From: an uncultured Christensenella sp.
GTDB lineage: Bacteria; Bacillota; Clostridia; Christensenellales; Pumilibacteraceae
DNA: 64,000 bases
Assembly (NCBI GenBank): GCA_910577995.1
Contig: CAJTND010000005.1
Coordinates: forward strand, 20,864 to 84,863
Reading direction: 5' to 3'
Shown: in pieces, positions 11,801 through 19,123 of the stretch
Layout of the letters: each line of letters begins with the position of its first letter
How positions within the stretch are numbered: position 1 is the stretch's first letter
Notes under the pieces: generated by a model
Told to the model about the DNA's origin: nothing
Databases searched by the model: none
What the model saw: only the letters and a program-made list of their open reading frames with translations
Position numbers and translations under genes: made by a program

Positions 11801-13100
11801 TGCGATAAGCATGGCGAACGTCAACGATTCCGCTTCGGGCGAATCCAATTATGAGAGCTACAACAATCTCATACTCGACGAGCTTTCGTCGTTGCGCGAG
11901 ACCGTAGACGCCGCAAGCTCGGCGGACGATCTTCGCACCGTTACGGACGAGCTTTCCAAGATGAAAGCGACGCTCGACGAACGCGAGGGCTTGTACGACG
12001 CGCTTGCCGAACGCGTATCCAAGCTCGGCAACGACGCTACCAACAATAAGATACTCGAGGAGCTCGGCTCGCTCAGGACCGAGCTTGCCAACCAGCGCGA
12101 CGCAGACCTGACCACGCTCAACTTCATGTCGGAGATGGCGCACCTGCTCGAACGTCAAAACAACTATATTTCGCAGACCGCGGGATCGAAGATAACCGAC
12201 GAGATCGAGAGCCTCAAAGCCGAGATAGCGTCGACGGATTCCGTAGCGGAAGAAGTGGCTAAGCTTCGCGAGATCATGACGCAGTACGGCAACGCGTCCG
12301 ACAACGACACGATACTCAACGAGCTTGCGGAACTGCGCGAGGAGCTCAGCGACGAGAAACCGAGCCGCGAGAACGAGCTCATACTCAAAGAGATAGCGCG
12401 TCTCCGCGACGAGCTTACCGCGCTTGCCGACCGCGACGCACCGTCTCCTGCGATAAGCGACGACCTGCAAGGCTCGCTTACCGACCTCAAGGATCAGCTC
12501 AACGAGATAGCGGGCATTATCGAGCCCGAAAAGGAAAAGCCCGCCGCAAAGAAGTCGACGCGCTCGAGCGGCACAAAGACGACCAAATCGACTAAGTCGA
12601 CTAAGTCGGGCGGCGCTAAGAAGAAGTCCGGCTCGACGCAACCGACCAAGCGTAAGACGACGCAAAAACGTACGACGAATAAAGCCTCCGCCGACACGTC
12701 GTATGTGAGCGAGCCTGTCGAGCAAGCGCCCGCAGACCCCCGCGAGCCCGAGGAAGTAGTCATCGACTTCGAGTCCAAGGTCAACGAGGAGATAACCAAG
12801 CTCGGCGGCGACGGCGATTACAGCCTTAATCCGCGCGTCATAAGCTCCGATACGATGGACGTTGCCGACAAGCTCGCACAGCAGGTCGCCAATAAGCTCA
12901 TCATGGAACAGCTCGTCGAACAGCTCGGCGACGGCGGCGTAAGCGACGAACGCGTTGACGAGATACTCAAGGACATACTCCCGCAAGAGTTTACCACGAT
13001 CGCGCTCAACGATCAGTCCGACAAGGTAAGACGGCTTGCAAATCAGCTCGTCCTCAATAAGCTTCGCAACCGTCTCGGCGGCAAGAAGAACGACGACTGA
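5874..13100 (+). CDS. Giant cytoplasmic coiled-coil protein
   Basis: The 2408-residue product has no signal peptide or membrane segment. Order: a strongly acidic Asp/Glu/Tyr region (about 17-73); a short Pro-rich linker; a very long helical region with repeats; a Lys/Ser/Thr-rich linker (about 2220-2275, with KSTKSTKSGGAKKK); and a compact mixed helical domain (about 2290-2408). Around 755-830 there are three copies of a 28-residue unit with the pattern DTQsIkDsi..igDIKsDILN, that is four heptads. Later parts repeat an EI.SLRDE motif. ATG 5874 follows a GAGGAAC ribosome site. The gene ends at a strong terminator just upstream of the murA-ftsZ cluster. It has no nucleotide-binding motif and I recognise no family. 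Its place beside a membrane-anchored coiled-coil gene suggests a joint scaffold, which is inference. Confidence 0.85.
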   Translation: MENLDKTTFSMEDNPDEEVIEEQVIERDEEYEDEDDYDEDEDYGDEEDYDDEEEEDYDDEEDYDDGYNDDYYDDRLDKVLDEIAELKRGMSSTSAPSTAVQPFAPPQFVPQYIYQPPMGNGPAAASSEVVMYNEISRLRDELAKNQSSLEMQKEISRIKDDMTRDQKFAESQYNAEIKRLQDRIDDLLKNAESPQGELPPPQNAAPARLEGGRSSLDFDKLLSINESILRSTKDSDSRIKDEISKLKEKLEAMPSADDLKSAMESMKKASETADGLNAEAVKKLGADIAALRSALGGKQTPAVVLHDGALDVSSSELLRQLYDIKSVLGASSEDAVKRTQTLLDLVGEFKKVAIDVESPGLTFRDKLHIVYDYGKTLTDSGEQDAIDLINAVNALIKRLSAQKLDRTNLADAATFLAGKGTPIATQVRDGAEKFIGIRERVENAPFDQLTQQLPELLAERNRAESNRREKENNELFAKITDALLKEKRDESAIRGMVAKLCELAIGDVVDFVLVETPASYKPVHETREETIFTKLAEIKAVFDEALNASRSESDGETEEEEQGENVVAEETENTVSVLDGNGTADILNAIDELKIALSTIVANTENSDRSMNDEEAFGSVDVADVLEELRSNYLEIASKLVDISERIAEPAEPAAQGLSDEDKLKMTEDLEFIRARMGDHGDVLDKIEELHSDILNITASLDFTEQFNSLLTEINTQFDKLYEDLSAALIETETNIINRMSEAGGANDAIEAARADILADTQSIKDSIFVIGDIKSDILNDTQTILSDTQAIRDSVTAVGDIKTDILNDTQLLLSDTQSIKDTLILISDAVGGTQLADAVEQLRNDLSAFADLTAVNVDASTNDRIKLIDDVAFLRECAEAELAAKEQAAQTAESDTADAEADAKIYSYLDELTARVEALAALPDDIAVVKDSTSAVLDSVAPISDGIVTLNDGMTNLSADVASIGENVNKLAGDVTVANDNLAVIGDSVSAVNDGMSAIAADTAAARDAAVAALDALTPISDRLNEIIGKLDEEPFDEEAAEVEEEHFDEAISEDLLTIREGINTILDTLPLMPQSDDLVTARDNTFSILDTLTMMPQNDDIIATRDNVAALIDSVNALSENVRAIAEGQNESASDDLAVIRENTCTILDNMPIGFAEDIAIVRDNTGTMLDSLASLAQSQEDIVALRNAVDSNGNDLRQIKEKFENKTDEEIGDSLASILQDLGLVLDKLEAFEQNVVTIKQDLVDSVNGIREEVHISELEDNIAATGMDEQSREALVGEIAEIRERLNNLEQSVQSVGDVNAAAFDGIVAQLEELQNAVVAQAPAAQSDDVLQALNDINDKLNALTGGETGVADPAIAESIEQIKDYINTSPDFLDAIAADVAEIKARLDGGATFATGGGEQAESVESLQSIVEELALIKEKIDQESEYDTIGEILSLRDDVKAARIVDQNDVSGELEAIKNELAAISSGNILDELRALRDEIAAVGANSEAAPAPTNDELNLVLNEIVSLRDEMFAFKDEVLSATAAPIEDEPVDGETDEADDSVDTILDELTALRADQTALSGNIDELKNIISRRTTIASETDGDEANAVTAASNELNVVLSEIINLKNDIERVEDSLVTDGIDALSVQVEEIRGLIDGLTSEREQSTLEQTEARSVDATDLAEIKQSIDNIALNTSAVDLSVLADQINELSDVINSMRLDREQADLEEGVIADGGSVAEQFDILHAEIDEVKAAVGDLSVTDEIAELRAQLAELREENAKLREENSEVVAAGFNELREAIREMSLAAAPAVSENGDTSYAALIDEIRGLKEQVAANAERTQAATLDEYTLQSIRDALAGAQGDTAPLSDELAEIRDEIAQLRSLTTVTAESGSSTEIAAIRDELGRLKQSLSDPEHMSAIAEDVFAIKSDVQTLKEEPDLGVINEILALRDEFQSLREEIEDVKRVASETDSKSDDTILAEVQSLRDQLFAISMANVNDSASGESNYESYNNLILDELSSLRETVDAASSADDLRTVTDELSKMKATLDEREGLYDALAERVSKLGNDATNNKILEELGSLRTELANQRDADLTTLNFMSEMAHLLERQNNYISQTAGSKITDEIESLKAEIASTDSVAEEVAKLREIMTQYGNASDNDTILNELAELREELSDEKPSRENELILKEIARLRDELTALADRDAPSPAISDDLQGSLTDLKDQLNEIAGIIEPEKEKPAAKKSTRSSGTKTTKSTKSTKSGGAKKKSGSTQPTKRKTTQKRTTNKASADTSYVSEPVEQAPADPREPEEVVIDFESKVNEEITKLGGDGDYSLNPRVISSDTMDVADKLAQQVANKLIMEQLVEQLGDGGVSDERVDEILKDILPQEFTTIALNDQSDKVRRLANQLVLNKLRNRLGGKKNDD

Positions 13101-13124
13101 CAGTAAGCGTTTCAAACAGATCGA

Positions 13125-13157
13125 AAAGGAACTTCCGTAAGGAAGTTCCTTTCTTTT
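13125..13157 (+). terminator. Intrinsic terminator after giant coiled-coil gene
   Basis: A perfect 12-bp stem (AAAGGAACTTCC / GGAAGTTCCTTT) with loop GTAA is followed by CTTTTG. It closes the giant-gene unit. The rest of the gap to 13382 holds no gene I can support. Confidence 0.9.
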
Positions 13158-13382
13158 GCGAAAAACGGAATTACCGTAGCCGAGCGGAGCCGCCGCATAA
13201 CGTTTACAGTCGCGCGCGTCGTTACGCCTTAAACGTGAGCGCATAAACAGTAACGCAAGCGCGGCGACGGTAATATATATTATACGGAACGAACAAAGAG
13301 GGAATAAAGAACCGTCCGCGCCGACGAACGCGGTCACCATACAGCATGCGCCGACATATACTAAAAAAGAAGTAGGTGGCGT

Positions 13383-14645
13383 ATGCAAAAATTCATTGTA
13401 GACGGCGGCATGCCGTTAAAAGGAGAATTGAGCGTGCAATCGGCGAAGAACGCCGCATTGCCGATCATCGCCGCGTGCATTCTCACCGAAGATGCCGTGA
13501 CGATAGAAAACTGTCCCAAATTAAAGGACATCGACGCGATGCTCGACATCATGCGGCATCTCGGGTGTTTTGCCGAGCAGAAAGGCGACGTACTGACGGT
13601 TTGCTGTCGCGACGTCGCGCTAAACGTCATAAATTCCGATCTGACGGGCAAACTGCGTTCGTCGATATTCATACTCGGTTCGATATTATCGCGTTGCAGA
13701 CGCGCATACATAAGTCATCCGGGCGGCTGTGAGATAGGGCTCAGACCGATAGACTTACATATTGCGGGGCTCAAAGCGCTCAACGTAAAGATAGACGACG
13801 ATTACGGCGTCATCTGCTGCGACGGCTCGGACATGAAGAGCGGGATAATAAATCTCGACTTCGCGTCCGTCGGCGCGACGGAAAATCTTATGATGGCGGG
13901 CGCGCTGTTGGACGGCGAGACTGTTATCGTCAACGCCGCGCGCGAGCCGGAGATAATCGATCTTGCACGGTTCATCAACGCGATGGGCGGGCGCGTGTAC
14001 GGCGCGGGCGAGAGCGTGATACGCATAATCGGAGTAAAGAAGCTCCACGGCTGTATATACAAGCCGATGCCCGACAGGATATGCGCGGGAACGTATCTTG
14101 CCGCGGTAGCCGCCGCTGGCGGAAGCGTGACCGTGCGGAACGTCGTGCCCGAGCATATCTTCGGCATGACCGAGCGGCTGAAAAAGATAGGCGCTAAACT
14201 GAATGTCCGACACGACAGCGTGAGGATTACGGTAAACGAGCGTCCGAGACCGTTACATAAGCTCGAAACAAATGTCTATCCCGCGTTCCCGACGGATATG
14301 CAGCCGCAGTTCAGCGCGATGCTGACGCGCGCGACGGGAAGCTCGATAGTGGTAGAAAACCTGTTTGAAAACCGTTTCGGCTATACAGCCGAGCTTGCAA
14401 AGATGGGTGCGCTTATCACCGTAAAGGATAGAGTCGCCGTGATACGCGGCGTGCCAAAGCTGTCGGGCGCGGTACTGCGCGCGTCCGATCTGCGCGGCGG
14501 CGCGGCGCTCGTCGTGGCGGCGGTAGCGGCGGAGGGCAGGTCGGTCATTTACGGCACGGAGCACATCGACAGGGGCTACGAGTACATAGAGCGCGCGTTC
14601 GAGAGCATAGGCGCGTCCGTGCGGCGCGTCGACGACAGCGATTAG
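13383..14645 (+). CDS. murA: UDP-N-acetylglucosamine 1-carboxyvinyltransferase (MurA)
   Basis: MurA catalyses the first committed step of peptidoglycan synthesis, moving enolpyruvate from PEP to UDP-GlcNAc in the cytoplasm. The 420-residue length and EPSP-synthase fold are normal. The N-terminal AKNAALPIIAA block binds substrate, and the catalytic cysteine loop is SHPGGCEIGLRPIDLH with Cys116 in the position of the fosfomycin-sensitive cysteine. DMQPQFSAML and the C-terminal RGGAALVVAA block are also typical. The ATG follows AGGTGGCGT. It heads the division cluster but is separated from ftsQ by a promoter. Assignment is firm. Confidence 0.97.
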   Translation: MQKFIVDGGMPLKGELSVQSAKNAALPIIAACILTEDAVTIENCPKLKDIDAMLDIMRHLGCFAEQKGDVLTVCCRDVALNVINSDLTGKLRSSIFILGSILSRCRRAYISHPGGCEIGLRPIDLHIAGLKALNVKIDDDYGVICCDGSDMKSGIINLDFASVGATENLMMAGALLDGETVIVNAAREPEIIDLARFINAMGGRVYGAGESVIRIIGVKKLHGCIYKPMPDRICAGTYLAAVAAAGGSVTVRNVVPEHIFGMTERLKKIGAKLNVRHDSVRITVNERPRPLHKLETNVYPAFPTDMQPQFSAMLTRATGSSIVVENLFENRFGYTAELAKMGALITVKDRVAVIRGVPKLSGAVLRASDLRGGAALVVAAVAAEGRSVIYGTEHIDRGYEYIERAFESIGASVRRVDDSD

Positions 14646-14691
14646 TCGGCTACGCGCGAAAAGCGCGGTCGCCGTTCATACATAAAAACTA

Positions 14692-14720
14692 TTGACTTTT
14701 TACGCGCGCTTTGATATAAT
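14692..14720 (+). promoter_or_regulatory. Sigma-A promoter of ftsQ, leaderless
   Basis: TTGACT (14692-14697), 17-bp spacer and TATAAT (14715-14720). The start codon lies only 6 nt after the -10 box, so the expected transcription start coincides with ATG 14727 and no ribosome site can be transcribed. Confidence 0.85.
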
Positions 14721-14726
14721 CAAAAC

Positions 14727-15545
14727 ATGCGCAACAAGAAACTGATAGTATTATTATCGATAGTCGCGTCGCTCGTGCTGATCATTGTCGTGTGCGGCGC
14801 TACTTTTCTTGTTCGTCATATCGAGGCGTACAGCTACTATCAAAGCTCGCCCGTCGAGTACGACCGAAAAGTCATCGATGCGTCGGGCATCAAGCGCAAC
14901 AGCTCGATGTTCTTTATTGACGAGGTCGGCGTCAAAAAGCGCATAGAAAAAGAGTTCTACAATGTCGGCGTGATAAATATCGAGCGCAAGTTCCCCGACA
15001 GGGTATCTATAAATTACGTCGTTTACGGCAATTCGTTCCAATATCTGACTTCCGACGGGTACGTGCAGTGCTATTCGTCGGGCAGGATCGGCTCTACGTC
15101 GTCCGCGCCGATAGGCGGGTTCTTTATCGTCAAACCGCGCGACAGCGTGTCAAAGACCCTCGGCGAGTATTTTCAGGATAAAAACGGCTACGACCGTCGG
15201 CTCGTTGAGCAGTTTATTTCGTATCTTCGCAATACCGCGCTCGACGACAGACAGATAGCCGAGCGTATCAACTTTATAGATCTCAGCCGTGACGGGTATT
15301 GCTATATCCGCACGCGCGCGGGCTGTTCCATAGAGATAAAAGGCGTAGGCGATGAGTTCCCGTTGCTGCTCGACGATGCGTGGAGCGCCTTTGTCGACCC
15401 GTCGTCCGATCACGTCATAAGCAAAGCGTCGGGCACTATACGCGCGGAGCGTGTGCTAATCGATCCCGATGCGCCCAAGAACAGGGTGACTTATTCCGCC
15501 GAAAAAGGCGACGGATACTATCAAGAGAACTATATCAAAAAATAA
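14727..15545 (+). CDS. ftsQ: Cell division protein FtsQ/DivIB-like
   Basis: The 272-residue bitopic protein has a short basic N-terminus, one membrane segment (about 6-29) and an extracellular part. The first external stretch has the POTRA pattern, including VIDASGIKRNSSMFFID followed by an ERKFPDRVSINYV strand. FtsQ/DivIB is a scaffold of the divisome that recruits FtsL and FtsB/DivIC. Sequence conservation is weak, as is usual for this family, so the call rests on the topology, the POTRA pattern and the place between murA and ftsA. No Shine-Dalgarno is present; the message appears leaderless. Confidence 0.85.
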   Translation: MRNKKLIVLLSIVASLVLIIVVCGATFLVRHIEAYSYYQSSPVEYDRKVIDASGIKRNSSMFFIDEVGVKKRIEKEFYNVGVINIERKFPDRVSINYVVYGNSFQYLTSDGYVQCYSSGRIGSTSSAPIGGFFIVKPRDSVSKTLGEYFQDKNGYDRRLVEQFISYLRNTALDDRQIAERINFIDLSRDGYCYIRTRAGCSIEIKGVGDEFPLLLDDAWSAFVDPSSDHVISKASGTIRAERVLIDPDAPKNRVTYSAEKGDGYYQENYIKK

Positions 15546-15628
15546 TATTATCGGCATAGTCGGAAATCGCGCGGCGGCGGGCGCTGTCGCGCATTAACCG
15601 ATTATTTTTGCTATTTGACGGTATTAAC

Positions 15629-15657
15629 TTGACAAGACGGGCGATAAAGGCTATAAT
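15629..15657 (+). promoter_or_regulatory. Sigma-A promoter of ftsA-ftsZ
   Basis: Perfect TTGACA (15629-15634) and TATAAT (15652-15657) with 17-bp spacing. The predicted 5' leader of about 29 nt contains a small hairpin (CTGCT/AGCAG) just before the ribosome site. Confidence 0.9.
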
Positions 15658-15692
15658 TATTACTGCTGATCGCAAGCAGCTGTAGGTGTGTT

Positions 15693-16892
15693 TTGAAGGA
15701 AAGCTACGCAATTTTAGATCTCGGCACGAGCAAGATCACGGTCATGATCGGCAGCCGCGGCGCAAATAACTCAATCTGTATCGACGGTATCGGTATTTGC
15801 GACTATGCGGGTTTTACCGACGGCGAGTGGCTCCCCCCCGACAAGCTCGGGGCGGCGGTGGAGCAAGCCGTCGCTACGGCGGAGAGCAGTGCGCGGCTCA
15901 AAATAAACAAGCTCTATATCGGCGTGCCCGGCGACTTTTTGCTTTGCAAAGTCAATGACGTAATGATGTCGCTCGGCAAAAAGCGGCGCGTGCTCGATCG
16001 CGACGTCGATGCGCTCCACAGCCAAGGCAACGAATACTTCGACGATCCCGAGTGGAGCGTCGTCAATATCCAACCGATATATTACGTGCTCGACGACGAG
16101 CGCAAGCTCATCGCGCCCGTAGGACTTACGTCGACCAGGCTCGGCGGGAGCATATCGTATATACTCGCAAGAAAAAGCTTTATCTCGCTTATCGATGCCG
16201 CCGTAGCGGGCGCGGGCATAGCGGAAACGGAATACGTTTCGTCGCCGCTCGCGGAGGTGCTGTTCCTTTTCGACGACTACAAGCGCGATAACTGCGTGAT
16301 GCTCGCCGATATAGGCGCGCTCGGCACTACGCTCGCGATAGCGCGCGGCGACGGGATATGCCGACAATACTACTTTTCCTGGGGCGGCGACCGCATAACC
16401 GCGGCGCTGTGCGAGGCGCTCGACATCGAGCCCGAGGTCGCGTCGGCGCTCAAACGCAAGGTCGTTCTTACGCTTTCGCCCGATTACATCCCGCCGCGCG
16501 ACGACCCCGGCGGCATCATACAGACCGAGTACACGGTGGTAGTCGATAACGAGCCGATAGAGTTCGACGTAGCGGAGGTCAATGCCGCTGTCAAGGCGGA
16601 GATACAGACGCTCGGACGGTATATAGAAAAAGCGTTCAAGCTTTGCGACTACGATTATCCCGACTTTACCGCGCTGTCGGTGACGGGCGGAGGGCTTGAT
16701 ATACGCGGCGCATGCGGTTATCTGTCCGACTGCATAGGACGCGACGTCGAGCTGTTAAAGCCGCGGCTGCCGCTGTTGGACAAGCCTCGGCTGTCCTCGG
16801 CGCTCGGGCTTATGGACATGGTTTTATCGAGCGGCTCGCCTTATTCGGGCGTCGCCGGAAAATTCAGACGCTTGTTCGGTAAGCGTCGTTAG
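15693..16892 (+). CDS. ftsA: Cell division protein FtsA
   Basis: FtsA is an actin-like ATPase that tethers FtsZ filaments to the membrane. The protein has 399 residues. It starts with the phosphate-1 loop YAILDLGTSKITVMI, carries the 1C region, a phosphate-2 type segment (MLADIGALGTT) and an adenosine-type motif (SVTGGGLDI). It ends in a short basic amphipathic helix (GKFRRLFGKRR), the expected membrane-targeting sequence. The only sensible start is TTG at 15693, preceded by AGGTG with short spacing; the weak start may set expression below FtsZ. ftsZ follows after 18 nt. Confidence 0.95.
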   Translation: MKESYAILDLGTSKITVMIGSRGANNSICIDGIGICDYAGFTDGEWLPPDKLGAAVEQAVATAESSARLKINKLYIGVPGDFLLCKVNDVMMSLGKKRRVLDRDVDALHSQGNEYFDDPEWSVVNIQPIYYVLDDERKLIAPVGLTSTRLGGSISYILARKSFISLIDAAVAGAGIAETEYVSSPLAEVLFLFDDYKRDNCVMLADIGALGTTLAIARGDGICRQYYFSWGGDRITAALCEALDIEPEVASALKRKVVLTLSPDYIPPRDDPGGIIQTEYTVVVDNEPIEFDVAEVNAAVKAEIQTLGRYIEKAFKLCDYDYPDFTALSVTGGGLDIRGACGYLSDCIGRDVELLKPRLPLLDKPRLSSALGLMDMVLSSGSPYSGVAGKFRRLFGKRR

Positions 16893-16910
16893 ATCAGCAA
16901 GGAGCATATC

Positions 16911-18119
16911 ATGACTTTGGAAGAGATACGCAACGGAATCGGTGCTTCCGTCAAGGAAGAGAGCACGTCGCCCGTAAAGATCGCCATAATCGGCGTGGGC
17001 GGCGGCGGTAGCAATGCCGTCGATAACATGATCGCGGCGGGAGTAAGGGTCAATACCTTTATGGCTATCAATACGGACAGGCAGGCTCTTCGCGTGTCCA
17101 AAGCGCAAAAGCGCATCCAGATAGGCTCTAACCTGACCAAGGGCTTCGGCGCGGGCGCGGATGCCGAGGTCGGCAGGAAAGCCGCCGAGGAAAGCCGCGA
17201 CACGCTCAACAATCTTATAAAAGATATGGACCTCGTGTTCATAACCGCAGGCATGGGCGGCGGCACGGGCACGGGCGCGGCGCCCGTCATCGCGGAGCTT
17301 GCGCACAACCTCGGCAAACTTACGGTCGCTTTTGTTACGACGCCGTTCGCGTTCGAGGGCGAAGTGCGCATGCGCAACGCTCAGATAGGTATAGCGAATC
17401 TCCGCAAGTTCGTCGATTCGATAATAATAATACCCAACGAGCGGCTCGCGAGCGTCGCTAAGGATATGACCACGCAAAAGGCGTTCGAGTACGCCGACGA
17501 CGTACTGCGTCAGGGCGTGCAGGCTACTACCGACCTTATCGCCAATCCCGGCAGGGTAAACGTCGACTTTGCGGATATCTGCACGATACTCCGCGGCGGC
17601 GGCGATACCATCATGGGCATCGGCTGTGCGAGCGGAACCAACCGCGCGATGGTCGCGGTGCAAAAAGCCGTCAATAACGCCGTCCTCGGCACGTCGATAG
17701 AGGGCGCGTCGCGCGTCATAATCAACGTCGAAGGTCGCGAGATCAAGATGGACGAGGTTTCGCGCGCGGTCGAGGTGGTCCGCGGCGTGTGCGCAAAGGG
17801 CGCGAATATAATATTCGGTACGGCGATAGTCCCCGAATTGCAGGATTCCATACAGGTGACTATCATCGCGACGGGCTTTAATACAAGACCGGCGGCGCAG
17901 TATGCCGAGGAACATCCGCAGGCTCAGCCCGCGCCTCAGCCTATCTTTCCGCCGCAACCGACGACGATGCAACAGCCCGCACCGCAACCCGTGCCTCAGC
18001 CTCAGCCGCAGTCGACGGCGACCGTGCAACGCACGCAGAGCGACAACGGCAGGATAAGCCTCGACGATTCCGAGTCGATAAGCTGGTGGCAAAAGCTCAA
18101 TAAAAAACACCGCAAATGA
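16911..18119 (+). CDS. ftsZ: Cell division GTPase FtsZ
   Basis: FtsZ is the tubulin homologue that forms the division ring. The 402-residue protein has the nucleotide loop GGGGSNAVDNM (30-40), the tubulin signature GGGTGTGAAPV (from 117) and the T7 loop NVDFADI. A Gln/Pro-rich linker begins near 323. The C-terminal tail is unusual: instead of the common DIPxFLR-like core it reads DDSESISWWQKLNKKHRK, so contacts with FtsA, SepF or other partners may differ. ATG 16911 has an AAGGAG ribosome site. It is the last gene of the ftsA-ftsZ unit and is followed by a terminator. Confidence 0.98.
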   Translation: MTLEEIRNGIGASVKEESTSPVKIAIIGVGGGGSNAVDNMIAAGVRVNTFMAINTDRQALRVSKAQKRIQIGSNLTKGFGAGADAEVGRKAAEESRDTLNNLIKDMDLVFITAGMGGGTGTGAAPVIAELAHNLGKLTVAFVTTPFAFEGEVRMRNAQIGIANLRKFVDSIIIIPNERLASVAKDMTTQKAFEYADDVLRQGVQATTDLIANPGRVNVDFADICTILRGGGDTIMGIGCASGTNRAMVAVQKAVNNAVLGTSIEGASRVIINVEGREIKMDEVSRAVEVVRGVCAKGANIIFGTAIVPELQDSIQVTIIATGFNTRPAAQYAEEHPQAQPAPQPIFPPQPTTMQQPAPQPVPQPQPQSTATVQRTQSDNGRISLDDSESISWWQKLNKKHRK

Positions 18120-18127
18120 TGATAACG

Positions 18128-18155
18128 TCCCGACTTAACGGTCGGGATATTTTTT
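18128..18155 (+). terminator. Intrinsic terminator after ftsZ
   Basis: A 7-bp stem TCCCGAC / GTCGGGA is followed by TATTTTTTTT. It separates division genes from the sporulation operon. Confidence 0.9.
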
Positions 18156-18251
18156 TGCTGAAAAAAGCATATCCGCCCGCAGTCGCCTATAAGACAGCCG
18201 CTTACACATATAGACAAAATGCCGCTTTTCGCCTTAAAAATTGCGGTCGTA

Positions 18252-18295
18252 TTCGACACAAACGGAGCGACAACGGCATGCGCCTGTGCTAAACT
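18252..18295 (+). promoter_or_regulatory. Probable Spo0A-dependent promoter of spoIIGA-sigE
   Basis: An extended -10 element TGCTAAACT (18287-18295) lies 6 nt before the start codon. Upstream, TTCGACA (18252-18258) is the exact reverse complement of the 0A box TGTCGAA, and AGCGACA (18266-18272) is a weaker second copy. No good -35 box is seen, as expected for a promoter that needs Spo0A. In Bacillus the spoIIG operon is Spo0A-activated; its use here is inferred. Confidence 0.6.
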
Positions 18296-18301
18296 GTCGG
18301 C

Positions 18302-19123
18302 ATGTATATTGAATTCGTTATCGTAGATAACTTCGTACTGACGCTGTTGGCAGGCTCGGCGGCGGCAAGGCTCTGCCATAAGCGCGTCAATATTTGGCGG
18401 CTTATCGCGGCGGCGGCGGTCGGCACGGTAGTAGCGGTGTTTTATCCGTTTTTGCATTCGTCCGCGGCGGAGCTTGCGGTCAAGCTCGCTTTGTGGTGCG
18501 TGCTCAGCTCTATCATGTTTTTCAAAACGCAGAAATTCGCGGTGTCGAGCGTGCTGTTTCTCGGCTGTACATTCGCCTTCGGCGGCGCGAGCTATGCGCT
18601 CGGTCTGATACTGTATTCGAGCGCATCGGGCGCGGCTGAGTTTTGCAGGAAGTATCCGCTTTGCCTTACGCTCGGCACGGGCGCGGCGGTGTACATAGGC
18701 ATGCGCGGCGTGGCGAAACGGCTTAGGCTAAAACGCGCGCGCGAGCCGTACGACTACGGCGCGGAGGTGGAGATATTCGGCAGAAAGCTCACTTTCGAGG
18801 CGTTTCTCGATACGGGCAACTGCGTTTTCGATCCGCGAACGGGCTTGCCCGTGATGATAACCGACGCGGAGCGGTTCACGTCCAAGCTCGACGCGTCGGG
18901 CGCGGGCGAGTTCGTCAAAAACATAGATAAGTTCCGCACGATGACCGTCGAGACTGCGGCGGGCGAAACGCGGATATATATCCTCAAACCCAAGTCGGTA
19001 ACGGTCTATTCGGACAGGCACGGTCATAAAATAGATGCAATGGTAGGACTTGTCGGCGGGCGCAGATTCGGCTCGGCGCACGAAATGCTTATCGGTCCTG
19101 CGGCGATATCGGAGGCAGTATGA
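18302..19123 (+). CDS. spoIIGA: Sporulation sigma-E processing peptidase SpoIIGA
   Basis: SpoIIGA is the mother-cell membrane protease that removes the pro-sequence of sigma-E after a signal from the forespore. The 273-residue protein has about five membrane segments in residues 1-135 and a cytoplasmic aspartic-protease domain. The motif FLDTGNCVFDPRTGLPV is diagnostic, with Asp170 as the presumed catalytic residue. The stop overlaps the start of sigE by 4 nt (ATGA), so the protease and its substrate are co-translated. The start codon appears leaderless. Confidence 0.95.
   Translation: MYIEFVIVDNFVLTLLAGSAAARLCHKRVNIWRLIAAAAVGTVVAVFYPFLHSSAAELAVKLALWCVLSSIMFFKTQKFAVSSVLFLGCTFAFGGASYALGLILYSSASGAAEFCRKYPLCLTLGTGAAVYIGMRGVAKRLRLKRAREPYDYGAEVEIFGRKLTFEAFLDTGNCVFDPRTGLPVMITDAERFTSKLDASGAGEFVKNIDKFRTMTVETAAGETRIYILKPKSVTVYSDRHGHKIDAMVGLVGGRRFGSAHEMLIGPAAISEAV

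Noticed and set aside
501..13100. SMC/MukB or Rad50-type identity for the giant coiled-coil proteins
   Set aside because: No Walker A, signature or Walker B motifs at either end of either protein.
1857..13388. Long minus-strand frames opposite the coiled-coil genes (for example 1857-3626, 6435-9170, 10806-13388)
   Set aside because: They arise from GC-rich, biased codons of the plus-strand genes; compositions are Arg/Leu-rich and lack domains or ribosome sites.
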